8,114 bases of DNA from NCBI GenBank assembly GCA_003220195.1, contig QHRT01000007.1:1-8114 (forward strand), in the 5' to 3' direction. The notes under the pieces are model-generated. The model had not been told where the DNA came from and searched no databases. It saw nothing but the letters and a program-made list of their open reading frames with translations. Shown piece by piece: positions 1 through 5,261 of the stretch. Both the position numbers and the translations under genes were made by a program. This DNA comes from Candidatus Rokuibacteriota bacterium (GTDB lineage Bacteria; Methylomirabilota; Methylomirabilia; Rokubacteriales; CSP1-6). Position 1 is the first letter of the stretch. Every line of letters begins with the position of its first letter.

Positions 1-762
1 TGGCCGGAGAACAGCCTGCTCGCGTTCAAGAACGCGCTCGCGCTCGGCAGCCCGCTGGTCGAGCTCGACGTCCACGCGACCGCCGACGGCGACGCCGCCG
101 TGATCCACGATCCGACGCTCGACCGGACGTCGAACGGCTCCGGCCCCGTCAGGGCGAAGACGGCGGACGAGCTTCGTCGCGTCCGGCTCAAGGCGCCGGC
201 GGGCGGCGGCCTCACGGACGAGGGCGTGCCGATGCTGCGAGACGTCCTGACGATCGCCGCGCCGACCCCGGTCGCCGTGCTGGTGGAAATCAAGACGCCC
301 GGTCAGGCGGTGACGTTCGAGCGGCGGGACGCGGGGGTCTCGAGCGTGCCGGGCGCGCGGTATCCGGGGCTCGAGCGTCGCGTGCTCGACGATCTCCGAG
401 AGACGCGCATGACCGAGCGGGCGATGGTGATGGCGTTCAACCCGGCGGTGATCGCGGAAGTTCGAACGCTCGCCCCCTCGATGCGCACCGTGCTCTTGAT
501 GGATCGGCAGGCCCGTGACGCCGGACTCGCCGGAGACGCGGTCGTTGCCCAGGCGACTCGCGCCGGCGTGAACTTCATCGGCATCCATCAGTCGCTCTGT
601 GACGCCGCCCTCGTGACGGCGGCGCGCCGCGCGGGGCTCGGCATCGGGGTCTTCACGGTGAACGACGAGAACGACATGCGGAGGCTGGTGGAGCTGGGTG
701 TCGACGTGATCATCTCCGATCGCCCGGACCTGGTGGCGCGCGTGGAGCGCGGCGCCCGATGA
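1..762 (+). CDS. Glycerophosphodiester phosphodiesterase, 5' end missing
   Basis: This enzyme family hydrolyses glycerophosphodiesters, the deacylated phospholipids, to glycerol 3-phosphate and an alcohol. The frame is open from base 1, so the CDS is cut by the window edge; 253 residues are visible and probably only a short N-terminus with the HRG catalytic motif is lost. Visible family marks, numbered from the first visible codon, are PEN (2-4), ELDVH with likely metal ligands E21 and D23, the HD motif (H36, D37), EIK (E96, K98) and a C-terminal TVND followed by GVDVIISDRPD, typical of the end of this TIM-barrel fold. An internal ATG at position 100 is not the true start, because the conserved PEN and ELDVH motifs lie before it. 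With the N-terminus absent I cannot say whether it is secreted (GlpQ-like) or cytosolic (UgpQ-like). A glycerol kinase two genes downstream fits glycerol-phosphate salvage. Confidence 0.93.
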   Translation, partial: WPENSLLAFKNALALGSPLVELDVHATADGDAAVIHDPTLDRTSNGSGPVRAKTADELRRVRLKAPAGGGLTDEGVPMLRDVLTIAAPTPVAVLVEIKTPGQAVTFERRDAGVSSVPGARYPGLERRVLDDLRETRMTERAMVMAFNPAVIAEVRTLAPSMRTVLLMDRQARDAGLAGDAVVAQATRAGVNFIGIHQSLCDAALVTAARRAGLGIGVFTVNDENDMRRLVELGVDVIISDRPDLVARVERGAR

Positions 763-781
763 TGCGTGCTCGCGGCACCCA

Positions 782-1150
782 ATGACCGTCGCGGGACAGT
801 CGAAGGCCACGCAGTTCTTCGTCGAGAGGATCCTGGCCCACGCGACGGCTCGCGGCGTGCCCTTTTCCGCGGCGGAACGGTACATGCTGGCGTGGTCGGA
901 GTCGGATCCCGACTTCCGTCAAGACCCTGCTCTGAGCGACGCATTCGAAGCCGAGACCAACGAGACCCGATTCGAAGAGAAGGTCGTCCGCCTGATTCGC
1001 GAAGCCTACGCCGCGGATGCGAGGTCAGACCCGGCGGCTCGCGAGCGGTGGCGCTCGGCCTATCAGACACTGCGCGAAGGCGATCATTATCTGCTCGTGA
1101 TGCTCAAAGCCGCGCTGGGATGGCGGCTCCGGAAGTGGTTCGTGTTCTGA
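782..1150 (+). CDS. Small hypothetical protein between GDPD and glpK
   Basis: I do not recognise this 122-residue protein. It starts 19 bases after the phosphodiesterase stop, and its stop lies one base before the glycerol kinase start, so it is likely co-transcribed and translationally coupled with glpK. No clear Shine-Dalgarno sequence precedes the ATG. It looks soluble, highly charged and mainly helical: an N-terminal helix (about 8-25), an AERYMLAWSESD stretch (about 30-41), an acidic central part (about 50-70), an Arg-rich region (about 81-97) and a C-terminal end, LLVMLKAALGWRLRKWFVF, that could be an amphipathic membrane-touching helix. The start at 782 gives the longest ATG-initiated form in this frame. 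An overlapping longer frame from 766 is rejected because it reads as Arg-rich shadow sequence and runs into glpK. Function unknown; position suggests a link to glycerol or phospholipid metabolism, but that is only inference. Confidence 0.72.
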   Translation: MTVAGQSKATQFFVERILAHATARGVPFSAAERYMLAWSESDPDFRQDPALSDAFEAETNETRFEEKVVRLIREAYAADARSDPAARERWRSAYQTLREGDHYLLVMLKAALGWRLRKWFVF

Positions 1151-1151
1151 G

Positions 1152-2654
1152 ATGACGGGCCGCTACGTCCTCGCCCTCGATCAAGGCACGTCCGGTTCGA
1201 CCGCGCTCGTCATCGACACCGACGGGCAGGTGAGGGCGCGGGGCTACGCCGAGTTGCCGCAGTACTACCCCGAGCCGGGATGGGTCGAGCACGACCCGAA
1301 CGAGATCTGGTCCACGATGGCGGACGCGACGCAGCAAGCGCTGGCGTCGGCAAAGATCCGCGGGCGCGACGTCGCGGCCATCGGCATCGCGAATCAGCGC
1401 GAGACCACGATCGTCTGGGACCGCGCGACCGGCGCGCCGATCCATCGCGCCATCGTGTGGCAGTGCCGGCGTACCGCCGCCGCGTGCGACCGGCTCCGCG
1501 CCGACGGGCTCGAGCCACTGGTCCGCGAGCGCACCGGGCTCGTCATCGACGCGTATTTCTCCGGCACCAAGATCGGCTGGCTGCTCGACGCGGTCTCCGG
1601 CGCTCGCGCGCGCGCCGAGCGCGGCGACCTGGCGTTCGGCACCGTCGACACGTGGCTCCTCTCGAAGCTCACCGGTGGACGCGTGCACGCCACCGACGCG
1701 ACGAACGCCTCGCGGACGATGTGCCTGAACCTCGCGACGGTCGACTGGGACGACGAGATGCTGCGGGCTCTCGGGGTTCCGCGCGCGCTCCTGCCGCGCG
1801 TCCTGCCGTCCGCCGGCAAGTTCGGCGAGACCGCGGATCTCGGATGGCTGCCCGCCGGCGTGCCGATCACCGGGATGGCCGGCGATCAGCACGCGGCGCT
1901 TTTCGGCCAGGCCTGCTACGAGCCCGGGAGCGCGAAGAACACGTACGGCACCGGGTGCTTCGTGCTCGTCAACACGGGGCAGGCGCCGATCGCGTCCGGC
2001 CACGGCTTGCTCACCACGATTGCGTGGCAGCTCGACGGGCGGACGACGTATGCGCTCGAAGGCAGCGTGTTCATCGCCGGCGCGGCGCTCCAGTGGCTGC
2101 GTGATGGTCTCGGCATCATCGACACCGCGGCGGACAGCGAGCGGCTGACCGCCACGGTGTCCGACACCGGCGGCGTGTATTTCGTTCCCGCGTTCGTGGG
2201 GCTCGGCGCGCCCTACTGGGACATGTACGCGCGCGGCGCCATCCTCGGCTTGACGCGCGGCACGACGCGCGCGCATCTCGCGCGCGCGGCGCTGGAGGCC
2301 ATCGCGTACCAGAGCCGTGACGTGCTCGAGGCGATGACCGCCGACGCCGGCGTGACGCTCCGCGGCCTTCGCGTCGACGGGCTCGGCGCCGGCAACGATT
2401 TCCTGTGTCAGTTCCAGGCCGACATCCTGGACGTGCCCGTGCTGCGGCCGTCGGTCATCGACACGACCGCGCTCGGCGCCGCGTATCTGGCCGGCCTCGG
2501 CGCCGGACTCTGGACTTCGCTCGACGCCGTGGCCGCGCGATGCACCATCGCGCGCACGTTCACGCCGTCAATGGACGAAGCTTCTCGCACGGCGCGATAC
2601 CGCGCGTGGCAACGCGCCGTGGAACGCGCGCGCGGTTGGGCCGCCGCGGAGTGA
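1152..2654 (+). CDS. glpK: Glycerol kinase
   Basis: Phosphorylates glycerol with ATP to glycerol 3-phosphate in the cytoplasm. The 500-residue length matches the FGGY-family glycerol kinases. Motifs run in the expected order: the DQGT phosphate loop (10-13), PGWVEHDP (42-49), NQRETT (81-86), VWQCRRTA (102-109), YFSGTK (134-139), FGTVDTWL (161-168), GDQ (243-245), KNTYGTGCF (261-269), FVGLGAPYWD (347-356) and TTALGAAYLAGL (437-448). By recalled alignment to the E. coli enzyme, the glycerol-contact residues are all kept (R83, E84, W103, Y134, D244, F269). Two nucleotide-contact positions differ: the DQGTTSSR arginine is T17, and the VDGGA second glycine is L410. The E. coli fructose-1,6-bisphosphate loop (GGKGGTR) is missing at about 225-236, so that allosteric control is probably absent. 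ATG was chosen because the family N-terminus begins there; only one base separates it from the upstream stop. Confidence 0.97.
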   Translation: MTGRYVLALDQGTSGSTALVIDTDGQVRARGYAELPQYYPEPGWVEHDPNEIWSTMADATQQALASAKIRGRDVAAIGIANQRETTIVWDRATGAPIHRAIVWQCRRTAAACDRLRADGLEPLVRERTGLVIDAYFSGTKIGWLLDAVSGARARAERGDLAFGTVDTWLLSKLTGGRVHATDATNASRTMCLNLATVDWDDEMLRALGVPRALLPRVLPSAGKFGETADLGWLPAGVPITGMAGDQHAALFGQACYEPGSAKNTYGTGCFVLVNTGQAPIASGHGLLTTIAWQLDGRTTYALEGSVFIAGAALQWLRDGLGIIDTAADSERLTATVSDTGGVYFVPAFVGLGAPYWDMYARGAILGLTRGTTRAHLARAALEAIAYQSRDVLEAMTADAGVTLRGLRVDGLGAGNDFLCQFQADILDVPVLRPSVIDTTALGAAYLAGLGAGLWTSLDAVAARCTIARTFTPSMDEASRTARYRAWQRAVERARGWAAAE

Positions 2655-2692
2655 AGTGCACGTCCTGAAAGGTCCGAATGCCCCCGGCGCGG

Positions 2693-2721
2693 TTGTCCCG
2701 GTCCGACGCTTGTGCTAGTGT
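2693..2721 (+). promoter_or_regulatory. Putative sigma70-type promoter with extended -10, upstream of atpZ
   Basis: In the 77-base gap after glpK there is a -35-like TTGTCC (2693-2698), a 17-base spacer and a -10-like TAGTGT (2716-2721) directly preceded by TGC, which is an extended -10 element. A start of transcription 7 to 11 bases past the -10 would fall at about 2728-2732, at or just before the ATG at 2732. The spacing and the good -10 core (first, second and last positions) support a real promoter for the ATP synthase cluster. It is a sequence match only; the -35 matches four of six consensus positions and the -10 three. Confidence 0.6.
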
Positions 2722-2731
2722 TCCCCTTCAC

Positions 2732-2962
2732 ATGGCGCCGGACGAGGAAGATTCGTCCTGGAAAGGCCTCGCCGAGCTGTCCACCGTCGGGATCACCCTG
2801 GTGCTGGCCACGGTGATCGGTCTGGCCGGCGGGTATTACCTCGATCGGTGGCTCGGCACGACGCCGTGGCTGATCCTGATCGGGCTCGGCCTCGGTATCG
2901 CGGCGGGCTTCGTGAGCCTGTTTCGATCGGTCAATAAATCGAACCGGAACGGGAAGGGATGA
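2732..2962 (+). CDS. atpZ: AtpZ-type ATP synthase accessory membrane protein
   Basis: A 76-residue protein with two membrane helices (about 18-36 and 44-65) joined by GYYLDRWLGTTPWL (34-47), the signature of the AtpZ family of small proteins at the head of F-type ATP synthase operons. AtpZ is thought to act with AtpI in assembly or stability of the synthase and in magnesium or calcium supply; the exact role is unsettled. A longer frame from an ATG at 2678 exists, but it would put the proposed promoter inside the gene and add 18 residues unlike the family, so ATG 2732 is preferred. The acidic N-terminus (MAPDEEDSS) leads straight into the first helix. The C-terminus is basic and should be cytoplasmic. 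Its stop overlaps the next start as ATGA. No Shine-Dalgarno precedes the ATG, consistent with leaderless translation. Confidence 0.85.
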   Translation: MAPDEEDSSWKGLAELSTVGITLVLATVIGLAGGYYLDRWLGTTPWLILIGLGLGIAAGFVSLFRSVNKSNRNGKG

Positions 2963-3321
2963 TGACGGCAGCACACTTCCTCGCGCGGGTGACGCTCGAC
3001 AGCGCGGTCGCTGTCGCCGCACTCGCTCTTCCCGCTGCCTGGGTGATCGGCCGCGCTGCGGCGGTCGGCGTGCTCGCCGGCGGCGCTCTCGCGATCGTCA
3101 GCCTGTGGTGGCTCGCGCGAGGAGCCCTGTCCATGTCGCAAACCCGCTTCGACCGGAGCCGCTGGTTGCTGCTCGCGAGCCTTCGATTCGTGGCGATCGC
3201 CGGCGCGGTGGCTCTCGTGCTGGGAACCGGTCTCGCGCACCCCGTCGCGCTCGTCGTCGGGTTGACGGTGCTCCCGTGCGCGCTCACGTTCGAAGGCCTG
3301 CGATCGGCGGACGACGTGTAG
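2959..3321 (+). CDS. atpI: ATP synthase subunit I-like membrane protein (AtpI family)
   Basis: A 120-residue, very hydrophobic protein with four predicted membrane helices at about 13-30, 32-53, 69-89 and 94-111, and a basic loop between helices two and three (about 54-68). Length, topology and place between atpZ and atpB match the ATP synthase I family, which helps assemble the c-ring and is not part of the finished enzyme. The family is weakly conserved, so the call rests on topology, a glycine-rich second helix and context. Translation is coupled to atpZ through an ATGA overlap. Either of two adjacent ATG codons (2959 or 2962) could start it; the purine-rich GGGAAGGG at 2951-2958 is better spaced for 2962. 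Confidence 0.8.
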   Translation: MMTAAHFLARVTLDSAVAVAALALPAAWVIGRAAAVGVLAGGALAIVSLWWLARGALSMSQTRFDRSRWLLLASLRFVAIAGAVALVLGTGLAHPVALVVGLTVLPCALTFEGLRSADDV

Positions 3322-3333
3322 AGGCCGGGATCA

Positions 3334-4149
3334 ATGGAGATCATCGAGCATCCGCCGATCTTTCGAATACCAGCGGTCGGCCCGCTCTCCTGGTTGTGGT
3401 CCGGCTACGTTCCCGACCACGTGAGCTACACCTGGCTGGCGATGCTCGTGCTCATCGTGCTGGCGGTCGCGGCCACGCGCCGCGTGTCGCTGGTGCCGCG
3501 CGGCATCCAGAACGTGCTCGAGGTCATCGTCGAGCAGTTCCAGCAGTTGATCGACGACGTGATCGGTCACGAGGGACGGCCGTATCTGCCGCTGATCGCG
3601 ACGCTCGGCCTCTACATCCTGTTCATGAACCTGATGGGGCTGGTCCCGGGCGTCGCCGGGCCGACGACCAACGTGAACACGACCGCGTCGTGCGCGATCG
3701 TCGTCTTCTTCGCCTATCACTGGATCGGCATCCGGAAGCAGGGCCTCGGCACGTATCTCAAGCACTTCATGGGACCGGTGCCCGCGCTGGCGCCGCTCAT
3801 GGTGCCGATCGAGCTGATCAGTCATCTGGCCCGCCCGCTGTCGCTGACGTTGCGACTCTTCGGCAACATGCTGGGCGGCCACATCCTGCTCGCGATCATC
3901 TTCTTCCTGATGGGCCTCGACGGCCTGCTCGGCTGGGCGCTCCGGGGCAGCGTCGCCGGCATTGTCCTCGGCGGCATCGGCAGCCTCGCGATCACCGCGT
4001 TCACGGTCGGGTTCCTGTTCCCGCTGAAGATCCTCGTCTCGTTCCTCCAGGCCTTCATCTTCGTGATGCTCACGATGCTCTACATCGCGGGCGCGCTCGA
4101 AGAGGGTGAGCACCATGCGGCGGAGCAGCACGCGGCCCAACACCATTAG
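3334..4149 (+). CDS. atpB: F-type ATP synthase subunit a
   Basis: Subunit a is the Fo stator protein that carries the two ion half-channels beside the c-ring. The 271-residue product has the family core: ILFMNLMGLVPG (95-106), PTTNVNTT (110-117), PIELISHLARPLSLTLRLFGNMLGGH (158-183, given here only as a location with key residues) and LQAFIFVMLTMLYI (238-251). The essential arginine that faces the rotor carboxylate (R210 in E. coli) is R174. By recalled alignment, the E. coli E219 position is H183 and the H245 position is K232. The tail is rich in acidic residues and histidine (five His in the last 12). It starts 12 bases after the atpI stop with a weak GGGA-type binding site. The stop lies 27 bases before atpE, in the same frame. 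Confidence 0.97.
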   Translation: MEIIEHPPIFRIPAVGPLSWLWSGYVPDHVSYTWLAMLVLIVLAVAATRRVSLVPRGIQNVLEVIVEQFQQLIDDVIGHEGRPYLPLIATLGLYILFMNLMGLVPGVAGPTTNVNTTASCAIVVFFAYHWIGIRKQGLGTYLKHFMGPVPALAPLMVPIELISHLARPLSLTLRLFGNMLGGHILLAIIFFLMGLDGLLGWALRGSVAGIVLGGIGSLAITAFTVGFLFPLKILVSFLQAFIFVMLTMLYIAGALEEGEHHAAEQHAAQHH

Positions 4150-4163
4150 TCGATCTCACCTAC

Positions 4164-4172
4164 AGAGGAGGG
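4164..4172 (+). promoter_or_regulatory. Strong ribosome binding site of atpE
   Basis: AGAGGAGGG sits just upstream of the GTG at 4177, with the GGAGG core ending five bases before the start codon. It is the best anti-Shine-Dalgarno match before any gene here and it fixes the GTG as the start. High translation of subunit c compared with its neighbours is expected, because each synthase needs many c copies but only one subunit a. Confidence 0.85.
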
Positions 4173-4176
4173 TGTC

Positions 4177-4503
4177 GTGCGACGTTCACTGATCATTGCT
4201 GCGATCGTGATTCTGGCGGTGCCGGGCGTGGCGCTGGCGCAGGCGCCGGCCGCGTCGGCGGGGAGCTGGGTCGGCGCGTTCGCCGTCCTGGCGGCAGGCT
4301 TCGGCATGGCGCTCGCGGCCGGGCTCTGCGGGCTCGGCCAGGGCAAGGCCATCGCCTCGGCCGTTGACGCGATGGGAAGGCAGCCGGGCGCCGCGGCGCG
4401 GATCCAGACCGCCATGATCATCGGTCTGGCCCTCATCGAGTCGCTCGCGATCTACACGCTGGTCATCGCGATCATCCTGCTCTTCGTGCAGCCCATCAAA
4501 TAG
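4177..4503 (+). CDS. atpE: F-type ATP synthase subunit c with signal-like leader
   Basis: Subunit c is the proteolipid that forms the rotor ring of Fo. The product has 108 residues, against about 75-90 for most c subunits; the extra length is an N-terminal leader (1-23: basic MRR, a hydrophobic core and an AQA site) that looks like a cleavable signal peptide. The mature hairpin follows: helix one about 31-62, the polar loop RQP (68-70) and helix two about 77-104 with the ion-binding carboxylate E88. Q55 in helix one and S89 and Y93 in helix two match the ion-ligand positions of Na+-binding rings (Q32, S66 and Y70 in Ilyobacter), but the T67 position is L90. Coupling ion is therefore open, H+ being the default. 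The GTG start is set by the strong binding site upstream. No b or delta subunit gene follows. Confidence 0.96.
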   Translation: MRRSLIIAAIVILAVPGVALAQAPAASAGSWVGAFAVLAAGFGMALAAGLCGLGQGKAIASAVDAMGRQPGAAARIQTAMIIGLALIESLAIYTLVIAIILLFVQPIK

Positions 4504-4517
4504 CGCGGTTTGCTGCT

Positions 4518-4546
4518 GGCCGGCGCGCCCTCGCGACGCGCCGGCC
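4518..4546 (+). repeat. Perfect 10-bp GC-only inverted repeat between atpE and rex
   Basis: GGCCGGCGCG (4518-4527) is exactly reverse-complementary to CGCGCCGGCC (4537-4546), with a nine-base loop containing TCGCGA. RNA from here would form a very stable hairpin. There is no T-run after it (CCTCGGTTTCG follows), so it is not a standard intrinsic terminator. It may end part of the atp transcript, protect its 3' end, or attenuate rex. It sits 11 bases before the preferred rex start, which argues against the longer rex frame from TTG 4510. Confidence 0.7.
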
Positions 4547-4557
4547 CCTCGGTTTCG

Positions 4558-5205
4558 ATGGCTCGCCCCGCGTATCGCTGGCCCAAAGTCCCGGAGATGA
4601 CGATTCATCGTCTCTCCGTGTACACGCGATGCCTTCGCGAGCTGGAAGAGGATGGCGTCACGACGATCTCGTCCCAGGAGCTGGCCGAACGGTTCAACCT
4701 GAACTCGGCGCAGGTCCGCAAGGACCTGACCTATTTCGGAGAGTTCGGCGTCCGCGGCATCGGGTACTACGTGACGCGTCTGCGCGGTGAGCTGCAGAAG
4801 ATTCTCGGGCTCGACCGCGAATGGCCGGTCGCGCTCGTCGGCTTCGGCAACCTGGGCGCGGCGCTCTTCCACCACAAGGGGTTCAGCCGGCAGGGCTTCA
4901 AGATCGTCGTGATCTTCGACGAAGATCCGGCGAAGACCGGCCGCGAGGTCGAAGGCACGCCGATCCTCGGCATGCAGAACGTCGGGCGCGAGTTGCGCGC
5001 ACGGGGCATCCAGATCGGCGTCGTCGCCGTGCCCGCCGAGGGCGCCCAGGCCGTGGCCGATCAGCTCGTGGCCGGGGGCGTCAAGGCGATCTTGAACTTC
5101 GCCCCCACGCGGTTGCGCGTGCGCCGCGACGTGCGTCTGCAGAGCGTCGACCTTTCGATCGAGTTCGAGACGCTCAGCTTCTATCTCACCCGGCTCGGTC
5201 GCTGA
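4558..5205 (+). CDS. rex: Redox-sensing transcriptional repressor Rex
   Basis: Rex is a dimeric repressor that binds DNA when NADH/NAD+ is low and lets go when NADH rises, controlling respiratory and fermentative genes. The 215-residue product has the usual length and domain order: an N-terminal winged helix with VPEMTIHRL (11-19) and recognition segment NSAQVRKDLTYFGEFG (49-64), then a Rossmann fold with GFGNLG (95-100), the acidic residue after strand two in FDEDP (120-124), VPAEGAQ (158-164), ILNFAP (178-183) and a C-terminal helix (about 195-212) that swaps between subunits. ATG 4558 was chosen over an upstream TTG at 4510 because the extra 16 residues are unlike the family and would be encoded across the inverted repeat. 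No strong ribosome binding site precedes 4558. I see no classical Rex operator (TTGTGAA-N4-TTCACAA type) in the window. It sits between the Fo genes and mfd. Confidence 0.95.
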   Translation: MARPAYRWPKVPEMTIHRLSVYTRCLRELEEDGVTTISSQELAERFNLNSAQVRKDLTYFGEFGVRGIGYYVTRLRGELQKILGLDREWPVALVGFGNLGAALFHHKGFSRQGFKIVVIFDEDPAKTGREVEGTPILGMQNVGRELRARGIQIGVVAVPAEGAQAVADQLVAGGVKAILNFAPTRLRVRRDVRLQSVDLSIEFETLSFYLTRLGR

Positions 5206-5261
5206 GGTCGCGGCCGGTCGCTGCCGCCGGTGGCCGCCGCGCGTGGTAGCGTAGAGAGTCC

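Noticed and set aside
2678..2731. Upstream ATG start for atpZ adding 18 residues
   Set aside because: The extension is unlike AtpZ proteins and overlaps the proposed promoter; 2732 fits the family length.
2709..2734. Possible Rex operator (TTGTG ... CACA) overlapping the atp promoter
   Set aside because: The half-sites are 14 bases apart, not the 8 of a TTGTGAA-N4-TTCACAA operator, and the inner bases do not match.
4177..4503. Laterally acquired Na+-translocating N-ATPase cluster
   Set aside because: The cluster has atpZ-I-B-E order and no atpQ/atpR-type gene order or F1 beta/epsilon lead genes, so it looks like an ordinary F-type Fo set.
4510..4557. TTG start for rex adding 16 residues
   Set aside because: The extra codons span a perfect inverted repeat and encode sequence unlike the Rex N-terminus; ATG 4558 gives the usual length.
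5206..5261. Promoter or terminator in the rex-mfd gap
   Set aside because: TAGCGT at 5247-5252 resembles a -10 but has no -35 at the right distance; the GC-rich repeats (GCGGCC / GGCCGC) are short, with no T-run.
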